NCBI GenBank assembly: GCA_963556195.1
Contig: CAUVYP010001198.1
Coordinates: forward strand, 620,001 to 684,000
DNA: 64,000 nucleotides
Direction: 5' to 3'
DNA from: Sepiola atlantica
Lineage: Eukaryota > Mollusca > Cephalopoda > Sepiida > Sepiolidae
In this document: positions 23,861-38,345 of the stretch, piece after piece
Layout: each line of letters opens with the position of its first letter
Numbering within the stretch: position 1 is the stretch's first letter
The notes under the pieces: generated by a model
Database searches by the model: none
What the model saw: only the letters and a program-made list of their open reading frames with translations
What the model was told of the DNA's origin: nothing
Program-made: the position numbers and the translations under genes

Positions 23861-26800
23861 CTTAGTGCGTTTTAAAGTTAGTAGCGCTTTTGTTTATAAC
23901 TTCCACATTTATTCGAATTGTGAAACGAAACTTTGCAGACCGTCGCGGAAGTGCATTATCTACTGGAGTACCAAGTTTCAGAAGTGCAGCTCTTGTACTA
24001 CCGGAGATGTGTCGATACAAACTGAATACGCAAAACATCTACAAACCTTAGTGCGTTTTAAAGTTGATAGCGCTTTTGTTTATAACTTCCACATTTATTC
24101 GAATTGTGAAACGAAACTTTGCAGACCGTCGCGGAAGTGCATTATCTACTGGAGTACCAAGTTTCAGAAGTGCAGCTCTTGTACTACCGGAGATGTGTCG
24201 ATAGAAACTGAATACGCAAAACATCTACAAAATTTAGTGCGTTTTAAAGTTGATATCGCTTTTGTTTATAACTTCCACATTTATTCGAATTGTGAAACGA
24301 AACTTTGTAGACAGTCGCGGAGACACATTTTCTACTGAAGTACCAAGGTTCAGAAGTGCAGCTCTTGTACTACCGGAGATATGTCGATACAAACTGAATA
24401 CGCAAAACATCTACAAAATTTAGCGCGTTTAAAAGTTGATAGCGCTTTTGTTTATAACTTTCAGATTTATTCGAATTGTGCCACGAAACTTTACAGACCA
24501 TCGCGGAGAGGCATTTTCTACTGAAGTACCAAGTTTCAGAAGTGCAGCTCTTGTACTGCCGGAGATATGACGATACAAACTGAATACGCAAAACATCAAC
24601 AAAATTAAGCGCGTTTTAAAGTTGATATCGCTTTTGTTTATAACTTCCACATTTATTCGAATTGTGCCACGAACCTTTGCAGACAGTCGCGGAGACACAT
24701 TTTCCACTGAAGTACCAAGTTTCAGAAGTGCAGCTCTTGTACTACCGGAGATATGTCGATACAAACTGAATACGCAAAACATCAACAAAATTTAGCGCGT
24801 TTTAAAGTTGATATCGCTTTTGTTTATAACTTGCACATTTATTCGAATTGTGAAACGAAACTTTGTAGACAGTCGGGGAGACACATTTTCTACTGAAGTA
24901 CCAAGTTTCAGAAGTGCAGATATTGTACTACCGGAGATGTGTCGATACAAACTGAATACGCAAAACATCAACAAAATTTAGCGCGTTTTAAAGTTGATAT
25001 CGCTTTTGTTTATAACTTGCACATTTATTCGAATTGTGAAACGAAACTTTGTAGACAGTCGGGGAGACACATTTCCTACTGAAGTACCAAGTTTCAGAAG
25101 TGCAGCTCTTGTACTACCGGAGATATGTCGATACAAACTGAATACGCAAAACATCAACAAAATTTAGCGCGTTTTAAAGTTAATATCGCTTTTGTTTATA
25201 ACTTCCACATTTATTCGAATTGTGAAACCAAACATTGTAGACAGTCGCGGAGACACATCTTCTACTGAAGTACCAAGTTTCAGAAGTGCAGCTCTTGTAC
25301 TGCCGGAGATCTGTCGATACAAACTGAATACGCAAAACATCAACAAAATTAAGCGCGTTTTAAAGTTAGTAGCGCTTTTGTTTATAACTTCCACATTTAT
25401 TCGAATTGTGCCACGAAACTTTGCAGACCATCGCGGAGAGGCATTTTCTACTGAAGTACCAAGTTTCAGAAGTGCAGCTCTTGTACTGCCGGAGATCTGT
25501 CGATACAAACTGAATACGCAAAACATCAACAAAATTTGGCGCGTTTTAAAGTTGATATCGCTTTTGTTTATAACTTTCAGATTTATTCGAATTGTGAAAC
25601 GAAACTTTGCAGACCATCGCGGAGAGGCATTTTCTACTGAAGTACCAAGTTTCAGAAGTGCAGCTCTTGTACTACCGGAGATATGTCGATACAAACTGAA
25701 TACGCAAACCATCAACAAAATTTAGCGCGTTTTAAAGTTGATAGCGCTTTTGTTTATAACTTTCACATTTATTTGAATTGTGAAACGAAACTTTGTAGAC
25801 AGTCGCGGAGACACATTTTCTACTGAAGTACCAAGTTTCAGAAGTGCAGCTCTTGTACTACCGGATATGTGTCGATACAAACTGAATACGCAAAACATCT
25901 ACAAAATTTAGTGCGTTTTAAAGTTGATATCGCTTTTGTTTATAACTTCCACATTTATTCGAATTGTGAAACGAAACTTTGTAGACAGTCGCGGAGACAC
26001 ATTTTCTACTGAAGTACCAAGGTTCAGAAGTGCAGCTCTTGTACTACCGGAGATATGTCGATACAAACTGAATACGCAAAACATCTACAAAATTTAGTGC
26101 GTTTTAAAGTTGATATCGCTTTTGTTTATAACTTTCAGATTTATTCGAATTGTGCCACGAAACTTTACAGACCATCGCGGAGAAGCATTTTCTACTGAAG
26201 TACCAAGTTTCAGAAGTGCAGCTCTTGTACTGCCGGAGATATGTCGATACAAACTGAATACGCAAAACATCAACAAAATTAAGCGCGTTTTAAAGTTGAT
26301 ATCGCTTTTGTTTATAACTTCCACATTTATTCGAATTGTGCCACGAAACTTTGCAGACAGTCGCGGAGACACATTTTCCACTGAAGTACCAAGTTTCAGA
26401 AGTGCAGCTCTTGTACTACCGGAGATATGTCGATACAAACTGAATACGCAAAACATCAACAAAATTTAGCGCGTTTTAAAGTTGATATCGCTTTTGTTTA
26501 TAACTTGCACATTTATTCGAATTGTGAAACGAAACTTTGTAGACAGTCGCGGAGACACATTTTCTACTGAAGTACCAACTTTCAGAAGTGCAGCTCTTGT
26601 ACTACCGGAGATGTGTCGATACAAACTGAATACGCAAAACATCTACAAAATTTAGTGCGTTTTAAAGTTGATAGCGCTTTTGTTTATAACTTCCACATTT
26701 ATTCGAATTGTGAAACGAAACTTTGCAGACCGTCGCGGAAGTGCATTATCTACTGGAGTACAAAGTTTCAGAAGTGCAGCTCTTGTACTACCGGAGATGT

Positions 26801-27619
26801 GTCGATACAAACTGAATACGCAAAACATCTACAAAATTTAGTGCGTTTTAAAGTTGATATCGCTTTTGTTTATAACTTCCACATTTATTCGAATTGTGAA
26901 ACGAAACTTTGTAGACAGTCGCGGAGACACATTTTCTACTGAAGTACCAAGGTTCAGAAGTGCAGCTCTTGTACTACCGGAGATATGTCGATACAAACTG
27001 AATACGCAAAACATCTACAAAATTTAGCGCGTTTAAAAGTTGATAGCGCTTTTGTTTATAACTTCCACATTTATTCGAATTGTGCCACGAAACTTTACAG
27101 ACCATCGCGGAGAGGCATTTTCTACTGAAGTACCAAGTTTCAGAAGTGCAGCTCTTGTACTGCCGGAGATATGTCGATACAAACTGAATACGCAAAACAT
27201 CAACAAAATTAAGCGCGTTTTAAAGTTGATATCGCTTTTGTTTATAACTTCCACATTTATTCGAATTGTGCCACGAAACTTTGCAGAAAGTCGCCGAGAC
27301 ACATTTTCCACTGAAGTACCAAGTTTCAGAAGTGCAGCTCTTGTACTACCGGAGATATGTCGATACAAACTGAATACGCAAAACATCAACAAAATTTAGC
27401 GCGTTTTAAAGTTGATATCGCTTTTGTTTATAACTTGCACATTTATTCGAATTGTGAAACGAAACTTTGTAGACAGTCGCGGAGACACATTTTCTACTGA
27501 AGTACCAAGTTTCAGAAGTGCAGCTCTTGTACTACCGGAGATGTGTCGATACAAACTGAATACGCAAAACATCTACAAAATTTAGTGCGTTTTAAAGTTG
27601 ATATCGCTTTTGTTTATAA
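23861..27619 (+). repeat. Mixed satellite block without one dominant HOR
   Basis: About 20 monomers of the usual types. It includes two adjacent AAGTGC-type monomers (23890-24230), a TTTCAG monomer (24430), a GCAGATATTG monomer (24915) and a CCAAACATTG monomer (25230). The part around 25670-27060 recurs at offset 9113 in the 34-36 kb region, marked by the rare GCAAACCATCAAC at 25704 and 34817. From about 26540 to 27475 it matches 28028-28960 at offset 1488. No non-satellite sequence is present. Confidence 0.82.
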
Positions 27620-30222
27620 CTTCCACATTTATTCGAATTGTGAAACCAAACTTTGTAGACAGTCGCGGAGACACATCTTCTACTGAAGTACCAAGTTTCA
27701 GAAGTGCAGCTCTTGTACTGCCGGAGATATGTCGATACAAACTGAATACGCAAAACATCAACAAAATTTAGCGCGTTTTAAAGTTGATATCGCTTTTGTT
27801 TATAACTTCCACATTTATTCGAATTGTGCCACGAAACTTTGCAGACCATCGCGGAGAGGCATTTTCTACTGAAGTACCAAGTTTCAGAAGTGCAGCTCTT
27901 GTTATGCCGGAGATATGTCGATACAAACTGAATACGCAAAACATCAACAAAATTAGGCGCGTTTTAAAGTTGATATCGCTTTTGTTTATAACTTTTACAT
28001 TTATTCGAATTGTGAAACGAAACTTTGTAGACAGTCGCGGAGACACATTTTCTACTGAAGTACCAAGTTTCAGAAGTGCAGCTCTTGTACTACCGGAGAT
28101 GTGTCGATACAAACTGAATACGCAAAACATCTACAAAATTTTGTGCGTTTTAAAGTTGATAGCGCTTTTGTTTATAACTTCCACATTTATTCGAATTGTG
28201 AAACGAAACTTTGCAGACCGTCGCGGAAGTGCATTATCTACTGGAGTACAAAGTTTCAGAAGTGCAGCTCTTGTACTACCGGAGATGTGTCGATACAAAC
28301 TGAATACGCAAAACATCTACAAAATTTAGTGCGTTTTAAAGTTGATATCGCTTTTGTTTATAACTTCCACATTTATTCGAATTGTGAAACCAAACTTTGT
28401 AGACAGTCGCGGAGACACATTTTCTACTGAAGTACCAAGGTTCAGAAGTGCAGCTCTTGTACTACCGGAGATATGTCGATACAAACTGAATACGCAAAAC
28501 ATCTACAAAATTTAGCGCGTTTAAAAGTTGATAGCGCTTTTGTTTATAACTTCCACATTTATTCGAATTGTGCCACGAAACTTTACAGACCATCGCGGAG
28601 AGGCATTTTCTACTGAAGTACCAAGTTTCAGAAGTGCAGCTCTTGTACTGCCGGAGATATGTCGATACAAACTGAATACGCAAAACATAAACAAAATTAA
28701 GCGCGTTTTAAAGTTGATATCGCTTTTGTTTATAACTTCCACATTTATTCGAATTGTGCCACGAAACTTTGCAGACAGTCGCGGAGACACATTTTCAACT
28801 GAAGTACCAAGTTTCAGAAGTGCAGCTCTTGTACTACCGGAGATATGTCGATACAAACTGAATACGCAAAACATCAACAAAATTTAGCGCGTTTTAAAGT
28901 TGATATCGCTTTTGTTTATAACTTGCACATTTATTCGAATTGTGAAACGAAACTTTGTAGACAGTCGGGGAGACACATTTTCTACTCAAGTACCAAGTTT
29001 CAGAAGTGCAGATATTGTACTACCGGAGATGTGTCGATACAAACTGAATACGCAAAACATCAACAAAATTTAGCGCGTTTTAAAGTTGATATCGCTTTTG
29101 TTTATAACTTGCACATTTATTCGAATTGTGAAACGAAACTTTGTAGACAGTCGGGGAGACACATTTTCTACTGAAGTACCAAGTTTCAGAAGTGCAGCTC
29201 TTGTACTACCGGAGATATGTCGATACAAACTGAATACGCAAAACATCAAATAATTTAGCGCGTTTTAAAGTTAATATCGCTTTTGTTTATAACTTCCACA
29301 TTTATTCGAATTGTGAAACGAAACTTTGCAGACCGTCGCGGAAGTGCATTATCTACTGGAGTACCAAGTTTCAGAAGTGCAGCTCTTGTACTACCGGAGA
29401 TGTGTCGATACAAACTGAATAAGCAAAACATTTACAAAATTTAGTGCGTTTTAAAGTTGATATCGCTTTTGTTTATAACTTCCACATTTATTCGAATTGT
29501 GAAACGAAACTTTGTAGACAGTCGCGGAGACACATTTTCTACTGAAGTACCAAGGTTCAGAAGTGCAGCTCTTGTACTACCGGAGATATGTCGATACAAA
29601 CTGAATACGCAAAACATCTACAAAATTTAGCGCGTTTAAAAGTTGATAGCGCTTTTGTTTATAACTTTCAGATTTATTCGAATTGTGCCACGAAACTTTA
29701 CAGACCATCGCGGAGAGGCATCTTCTACTGAAGTACCAAGTTTCAGAAGTGCAGCTCTTGTACTGCCGGAGATATGTCGATACAAACTGAATACGCAAAA
29801 CATCAACAAAATTAAGCGCGTTTTAAAGTTGATATCGCTTTTGTTTATAACTTCCACATTTATTCGAATTGTGCCACGAAACTTTGCAGACAGTCGCGGA
29901 GACACATTTTCCACTGAAGTACCAAGTTTCAGAAGTGCAGCTCTTGTACTACCGGAGATATGTCGATACAAACTGAATACGCAAAACATCAACAAAATTT
30001 AGCGCGTTTTAAAGTTGATATCGCTTTTGTTTATAACTTGCACATTTATTCGAATTGTGAAACGAAACTTTGTAGACAGTCGGGGAGACACATTTTCTAC
30101 TGAAGTACCAAGTTTCAGAAGTGCAGCTCTTGTACTACCGGAGATATGTCGATACAAACTGAATACGCAAAACATCAACAAAATTTAGCGCGTTTTAAAG
30201 TAAATATCGCTTTTGTTTATAA
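27620..30222 (+). repeat. 14-mer HOR, copy 1 (2603 bp)
   Basis: Fourteen monomers with one shortened CATCAAATAATTTAG end near 29246. Shared markers with the next copy are CTTGTTATGCCGG near 27899 and 30502, GCAGATATTG near 29009 and 31613, and a monomer at 29262-29446 that joins a TAATATCG left part to an AAGTGCATTATC right part. Confidence 0.85.
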
Positions 30223-32714
30223 CTTCCACATTTATTCGAATTGTGAAACCAAACTTTGTAGACAGTCGCGGAGACACATCTTCTACTGAAGTACCAAGTT
30301 TCAGAAGTGCAGCTCTTGTACTGCCGGAGATATGTCGATACAAACTGAATACGCAAAACATCAACAAAATTTAGCGCGTTTTAAAGTTGATAGCGCTTTT
30401 GTTTATAACTTCCACATTTATTCGAATTGTGCCACGAAACTTTGCAGACCATCGCGGAGAGGCATTTTCTACTGAAGTACCAAGTTTCAGAAGTGCAGCT
30501 CTTGTTATGCCGGAGATATGTCGATACAAACTGAATACGCAAAACATCAACAAAATTAGGCGCGTTTTAAAGTTGATATCGCTTTTGTTTATAACTTTTA
30601 CATTTATTCGAATTGTGAAACGAAACTTTGTAGACAGTCGCGGAGACTAATTTTCTACTGAAGTACCAAGTTTCAGAAGTGCAGCTCTTGTACTACCGGA
30701 GATGTGTCGATACAAACTGAATACGCAAAACATCTACAAAATTTAGTGCGTTTTAAAGTTGATAGCGCTTTTGTTTATAACTTCCACATTTATTCGAATT
30801 GTGAAACGAAACTTTGCAGACCGTCGCGGAAGTGCATTATCTACTGGAGTACAAAGTTTCAGAAGTGCAGCTCTTGTACTACCGGAGATGTGTCGATACA
30901 AACTGAATACGCAAAACATCTACAAAATTTAGTGCGTTTTAAAGTTGATATCGCTTTTGTTTATAACTTCCACATTTATTCGAATTGTGAAACGAAACTT
31001 TGTAGACAGTCGCGGAGACACATTTTCTACTGAAGTACCAAGGTTCAGAAGTGCAGCTCTTGTACTACCGGAGATATGTCGATACAAACTGAATACGCAA
31101 AACATCTACAAAATTTAGCGCGTTTAAAAGTTGATAGCGCTTTTGTTTATAACTTCCACATTTATTCGAATTGTGCCACGAAACTTTACAGACCATCGCG
31201 GAGACACATTTTCTACTGAAGTACCAAGTTTCAGAAGTGCAGCTCTTGTACTGCCGGAGATATGTCGATACAAACTGAATACGCAAAATGTTAAACAAAA
31301 TTAAACGCGTTTTAAAGTTGATATCGCTTTTGTTTATAACTTCCACATTTATTCGAATTGTGCCACGAAACTTTGCAGACAGTCGCGGAGACACATTTTC
31401 CACTGAAGTACCAAGTTTCAGAAGTGCAGCTCTTGTACTACCGGAGATATGTCGATACAAACTGAATACGCAAAACATCAACAAAATTTAGCGCGTTTTA
31501 AAGTTGATATCGCTTTTGTTTATAACTTGCACATTTATTCGAATTGTGAAACGAAACTTTGTAGACAGTCGGGGAGACACATTTTCTACTGAAGTACCAA
31601 GTTTCAGAAGTGCAGATATTGTACTACCGGAGATGTGTCGATACAAACTGAATACGCAAAACATCAACAAAATTTAGCGCGTTTTAAAGTTGATATCGCT
31701 TTTGTTTATAACTTGCACATTTATTCGAATTGTGAAACGAAACTTTGTAGACAGTCGGGGAGACACATTTTCGACTGAAGTACCAAGTTTCAGAAGTGCA
31801 GCTCTTGTACTACCGGAGATATGTCGATACAAACTGAATACGCAAAACATCAAATAATTTAGCGCGTTTTAAAGTTAATATCGCTTTTGTTTATAACTTC
31901 CACATTTATTCGAATTGTGAAACGAAACTTTGCAGACCGTCGCGGAAGTGCATTATCTACTGGAGTACCAAGTTTCAGAAGTGCAGCTCTTGTACTACCG
32001 GAGATGTGTCGATACAAACTGAATACGCAAAACATCTACAAAATTTAGTGCGTTTTAAAGTTGATATCGCTTTTGTTTATAACTTCCACATTTATTCGAA
32101 TTGTGAAACGAAACTTTGTAGACAGTCGCGGAGACACATTTTCTACTGAAGTACCAAGGTTCAGAAGTGCAGCTCTTGTACTACCGGAGATATGTCGATA
32201 CAAACTGAATACGCAAAACATCTACAAAATTTAGCGCGTTTAAAAGTTGATAGCGCTTTTGTTTATAACTTTCAGATTTATTCGAATTGTGCCACGAAAC
32301 TTTACAGACCATCGCGGAGAGGCATTTTCTACTGAAGTACCAAGTTTCAGAAGTGCAGCTCTTGTACTGCCGGAGATATGTCGATACAAACTGAATACGC
32401 AAAACATCAACAAAATTAAGCGCGTTTTAAAGTTGATATCGCTTTTGTTTATAACTTCCACATTTATTCGAATTGTGCCACGAAACTTTGCAGACAGTCG
32501 CGGAGACACATTTTCCACTGAAGTACCAAGTTTCAGAAGTGCAGCTCTTGTACTACCGGAGATATGTCGATACAAACTGAATACGCAAAACATCAACAAA
32601 ATTTAGCGCGTTTTAAAGTTGATATCGCTTTTGTTTATAACTTGCACATTATTTCGAATTGTGAAACGAAACTTTGTAGACAGTCGGGGAGACACATTTT
32701 CTACTGAAGTACCA
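30223..32714 (+). repeat. 14-mer HOR, copy 2 (partial)
   Basis: Matches the preceding block at offset 2603, becoming 2604 after a local 1-bp insertion near 31289. It ends where copy 1 has GCAGCTCTTG and this copy has GCAGATATTG. Private changes include GGAGACTAATTTTC near 30644 and the altered tract at 31287-31305. Confidence 0.84.
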
Positions 32715-33599
32715 AGTTTCAGAAGTGCAGATATTGTACTACCGGAGATGTGTCGATACAAACTGAATACGCAAAACATCAACAAAATTTAGCGCGTTTT
32801 AAAGTTGATATCGCTTTTGTTTATAACTTGCACATTTATTCGAATTGTGAAACGAAACTTTGTAGACAGTCGGGGATACACATTTCCTACTGAAGTACCA
32901 AGTTTCAGAAGTGCAGCTCTTGTACTGCCGGAGATATGTCGATACAAACTGAATACGCAAAACATCAACAAAATTTAGCGCGTTTTAAAGTTAATATCGC
33001 TTTTGTTTATAACTTCCACATTTATTCGAATTGTGAAACCAAACTTTGTAGACAGTCGCGGAGACACATTTTCTACTGAAGTACCAAGTTTCAGAAGTGC
33101 AGCTCTTGTACTGCCGGAGATATGTCGATACAAACTGAATACGCAAAACATCAACAAAATTAAGCGCGTTTTAAAGTTGATAGCGCTTTTGTTTATAACT
33201 TCCACATTTATTCGAATTGTGCCACGAAACTTTGCAGACCATCGCGGAGAGGCATTTTCTACTGAAGTACCAAGTTTCAGAAGTGCAGCTCTTGTACTGC
33301 CGGAGATATGTCGATACAAACTGAATACGCAAAACATCAACAAAATTAAGCGCGTTTTAAAGTTGATAGCGCTTTTGTTTATAACTTCCACATTTATTCG
33401 AATTGTGCCACGAAACTTTGCAGACCATCGCGGAGAGGCATTTTCTACTGAAGTACCAAGTTTCAGAAGTGCAGCTCTTGTACTGCCGGAGATATGTCGA
33501 TACAAACTGAATACGCAAAACATCAACAAAATTAGGCGCGTTTTAAAGTTGATATCGCTTTTGTTTATAACTTTTACATTTATTTGAATTGTGAAACGA
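32715..33599 (+). repeat. Mixed satellite block with two near-identical GATAGCGC monomers
   Basis: About five monomers. Those at 33161-33346 and 33347-33532 are tandem copies of the GATAGCGC/GTGCCACG/CCATCG/GAGAGGC type, apparently identical, a local one-monomer duplication. The same doubled arrangement occurs in the 6-mer block at 42645-43016. A private change GGGGATACAC lies near 32873. Confidence 0.8.
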
Positions 33600-36500
33600 A
33601 ACTTTGTAGACAGTCGCGGAGACACATTTTCTACTGAAGTACCAAGTTTCAGAAGTGCAGCTCTTGTACTACCGGAGATGTGTCGATACAAACTGAATAC
33701 GCAAAACATCTACAAAATTTAGTGCGTTTTAAAGTTGATAGCGCTTTTGTTTATAACTTCCACATTTATTCGAATTGTGAAACGAAACTTTGCAGACCGT
33801 CGCGGAAGTGCATTATCTACTGGAGTACAAAGTTTCAGAAGTGCAGCTCTTGTACTACCGGAGATGTGTCGATACAAACTGAATACGCAAAACATCTACA
33901 AAATTTAGTGCGTTTTAAAGTTGATATCGCTTTTGTTTATAACTTCCACATTTATTCGAATTGTGAAACGAAACTTTGTAGACAGTCGCGGAGACACATT
34001 TTCTACTGAAGTACCAAGGTTCAGAAGTGCAACTCTTGTACTACCGGAGATATGTCGATACAAACTGAATACGCAAAACATCTACAAAATTTAGCGCGTT
34101 TAAAAGTTGATAGCGCTTTTGTTTATAACTTTCAGATTTATTCGAATTGTGCCACGAAACTTTACAGACCATCGCGGAGAGGCATATTCTACTGAAGTAC
34201 CAAGTTTCAGAAGTGCAGCTCTTGTACTGCCGGAGATATGTCGATACAAACTGAATACGCAAAACATCAACAAAATTAAGCGCGTTTTAAAGTTGATATC
34301 GCTTTTGTTTATAACTTTCACATTTATTCGAATTGTGCCACGAAACTTTGCAGACCGTCGCGGAAGTGCATTATCCACTGAAGTACCAAGTTTCAGAAGT
34401 GCAGCTCTTGCACTACCGGAGATATGTCGATACAAACTGAATACGCAAAACATCAACAAAATTGAGCGCGTTTTAAAGTTGATATCGCTTTTGTTTATAA
34501 CTTGCACATTTATTCGAATTGTGAAACGAAACTTTGTAGACAGTCGGGGAGACACATTTTCTACTGAAGTACCAAGTTTCAGAAGTGCAGCTCTTGTACT
34601 ACCGGAGATATGTCGATACAAACTGAATACGCAAAACATCAACAAAATTTAGCGCGTTTTAAAGTTAATATCGCTTTTGTTTATAACTTCCACATTTATT
34701 CGAATTGTGAAACCAAACATTGTAGACAGTCGCGGAGACACATCTTCTACTGAAGTACCAAGTTTCAGAAGTGCAGCTCTTGTACTACCGGAGATATGTC
34801 GATACAAACTGAATACGCAAACCATCAACAAAATTTAGCGCGTTTTAAAGTTGATAGCGCTTTTGTTTATAACTTTCACATTTATTTGAATTGTGAAACG
34901 AAACTTTGTAGACAGTCGCGGAGACACATTTTCTACTGAAGTACCAAGTTTCAGAAGTGCAGCTCTTGTACTACCGGATATGTGTCGATACAAACTGAAT
35001 ACGCAAAACATCTACAAAATTTAGTGCGTTTTAAAGTTGATATCGCTTTTGTTTATAACTTCCACATTTATTCGAATTGTGAAACGAAACTTTGTAGACA
35101 GTCGCGGAGACACATTTTCTACTGAAGTACCAAGGTTCAGAAGTGCAGCTCTTGTACTACCGGAGATATGTCGATACAAACTGAATACGCAAAACATCTA
35201 CAAAATTTAGTGCGTTTTAAAGTTGATATCGCTTTTGTTTATAACTTTCAGATTTATTCGAATTGTGCCACGAAACTTTACAGACCATCGCGGAGAAGCA
35301 TTTTCTACTGAAGTACCAAGTTTCAGAAGTGCAGCTCTTGTACTGCCGGAGATATGTCGATACAAACTGAATACGCAAAACATCAACAAAATTAAGCGCG
35401 TTTTAAAGTTGATATCGCTTTTGTTTATAACTTCCACATTTATTCGAATTGTGCCACGAAACTTTGCAGACAGTCGCGTAGACACATTTTCCACTGAAGT
35501 ACCAAGTTTCAGAAGTGCAGCTCTTGTACTACCGAAGATATGTCGATACAAACTGAATACGCAAAACATCAACAAAATTTAGCGCGTTTTAAAGTTGATA
35601 TCGCTTTTGTTTATAACTTGCACATTTATTCGAATGTTGAAACGAAACTTTGTAGACAGTCGCGGAGACACATTTTCTACTGAAGTACCAAGTTTCAGAA
35701 GTGCAGCTCTTGTACTACCGGAGATGTGTCGATACAAACTGAATACGCAAAACATCTACAAAATTTAGTGCGTTTTAAAGTTGATAGCGCTTTTGTTTAT
35801 AACTTCCACATTTATTCGAATTGTGAAACGAAACTTTGCAGACCGTCGCGGAAGTGCATTATCTACTGGAGTACAAAGTTTCAGAAGTGCAGCTCTTGTA
35901 CTACCGGAGATGTGTCGATACAAACTGAATACGCAAAACATCTACAAAATTTAGTGCGTTTTAAAGTTGATATCGCTTTTGTTTATAACTTCCACATTTA
36001 TTCGAATTGTGAAACGAAACTTTGTAGACAGTCGCGGAGACACATTTTCTACTGAAGTACCAAGGTTCAGAAGTGCAACTCTTGTACTACCGGAGATATG
36101 TCGATACAAACTGAATACGCAAAACATCTACAAAATTTAGCGCGTTTAAAAGTTGATAGCGCTTTTGTTTATAACTTTCAGATTTATTCGAATTGTGCCA
36201 CGAAACTTTACAGACCATCGCGGAGAGGCATATTCTACTGAAGTACCAAGTTTCAGAAGTGCAGCTCTTGTACTGCCGGAGATATGTCGATACAAACTGA
36301 ATACGCAAAACATCAACAAAATTAAGCGCGTTTTAAAGTTGATATCGCTTTTGTTTATAACTTTCACATTTATTCGAATTGTGCCACGAAACTTTGCAGA
36401 CCGTCGCGGAAGTGCATTATCCACTGAAGTACCAAGTTTCAGAAGTGCAGCTCTTGCACTACCGGAGATATGTCGATACAAACTGAATACGCAAAACATC

Positions 36501-38345
36501 AACAAAATTGAGCGCGTTTTAAAGTTGATATCGCTTTTGTTTATAACTTGCACATTTATTCGAATTGTGAAACGAAACTTTGTAGACAGTCGGGGAGACA
36601 CATTTTCTACTGAAGTACCAAGTTTCAGAAGTGCAGCTCTTGTACTACCGGAGATATGTCGATACAAACTGAATACGCAAAACATCAACAAAATTTAGCG
36701 CGTTTTAAAGTTAATATCGCTTTTGTTTATAACTTCCACATTTATTCGAATTGTGAAACCAAACATTGTAGACAGTCGCGGAGACACATCTTCTACTGAA
36801 GTACCAAGTTTCAGAAGTGCAGCTCTTGTACTACCGGAGATATGTCGATACAAACTGAATACGCAAACCATCAACAAAATTTAGCGCGTTTTAAAGTTGA
36901 TAGCGCTTTTGTTTATAACTTTCACATTTATTTGAATTGTGAAACGAAACTTTGTAGACAGTCGCGGAGACACATTTTCTACTGAAGTACCAAGTTTCAG
37001 AAGTGCAGCTCTTGTACTACCGGATATGTGTCGATACAAACTGAATACGCAAAACATCTACAAAATTTAGTGCGTTTTAAAGTTGATATCGCTTTTGTTT
37101 ATAACTTCCACATTTATTCGAATTGTGAAACGAAACTTTGTAGACAGTCGCGGAGACACATTTTCTACTGAAGTACCAAGGTTCAGAAGTGCAGCTCTTG
37201 TACTACCGGAGATATGTCGATACAAACTGAATACGCAAAACATCTACAAAATTTAGTGCGTTTTAAAGTTGATATCGCTTTTGTTTATAACTTTCAGATT
37301 TATTCGAATTGTGCCACGAAACTTTACAGACCATCGCGGAGAAGCATTTTCTACTGAAGTACCAAGTTTCAGAAGTGCAGCTCTTGTACTGCCGGAGATA
37401 TGTCGATACAAACTGAATACGCAAAACATCAACAAAATTAAGCGCGTTTTAAAGTTGATATCGCTTTTGTTTATAACTTCCACATTTATTCGAATTGTGC
37501 CACGAAACTTTGCAGACAGTCGCGGAGACACATTTTCCACTGAAGTACCAAGTTTCAGAAGTGCAGCTCTTGTACTACCGAAGATATGTCGATACAAACT
37601 GAATACGCAAAACATCAACAAAATTTAGCGCGTTTTAAAGTTGATATCGCTTTTGTTTATAACTTGCACATTTATTCGAATTGTGAAACGAAACTTTGTA
37701 GACAGTCGCGGAGACACATTTTCTACTGAAGTACCAAGTTTCAGAAGTGCAGCTCTTGTACTACCGGAGATGTGTCGATACAAACTGAATACGCAAAACA
37801 TCTACAAAATTTAGTGCGTTTTAAAGTTGATAGCGCTTTTGTTTATAACTTCCACATTTATTCGAATTGTGAAACGAAACTTTGCAGACCGTCGCGGAAG
37901 TGCATTATCTACTGGAGTACAAAGTTTCAGAAGTGCAGCTCTTGTACTACCGGAGATGTGTCGATACAAACTGAATACGCAAAACATCTACAAATTTAGT
38001 GCGTTTTAAAGTTGATATCGCTTTTGTTTATAACTTCCACATTTATTCGAATTGTGAAACGAAACTTTGTAGACAGTCGCGGAGACACATTTTCTACTGA
38101 AGTACCAAGGTTCAGAAGTGCAGCTCTTGTACTACCGGAGATATGTCGATACAAACTGAATACGCAAAACATCTACAAAATTTAGCGCGTTTAAAAGTTG
38201 ATAGCGCTTTTGTTTATAACTTTCAGATTTATTCGAATTGTGCCACGAAACTTTACAGACCATCGCGGAGAGGCATTTTCTACTGAAGTACCAAGTTTCA
38301 GAAGTGCAGCTCTTGTACTGCCGGAGATATGTCGATACAAACTGA
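33600..38345 (+). repeat. 11-mer HOR, about 2.3 tandem copies (2046 bp unit)
   Basis: Sequence recurs at exactly 2046 bp (11 x 186) from about 33600 to 36300 against 35646 to 38345. Unit starts can be taken at 34041 and 36087. Shared rare marks are GGCATATTCTAC near 34180 and 36226, AAGTGCATTATCCACTG near 34363 and 36409, AATTGAGCGCG near 34462 and 36508, and GCAAACCATCAAC near 34817 and 36863. Differences are very few: GCGTAGACAC near 35477 against GCGGAGACAC, CGAATGTTGA near 35631 against CGAATTGTGA, and a 1-bp deletion near 37994 (CTACAAATTTAG). Confidence 0.9.
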
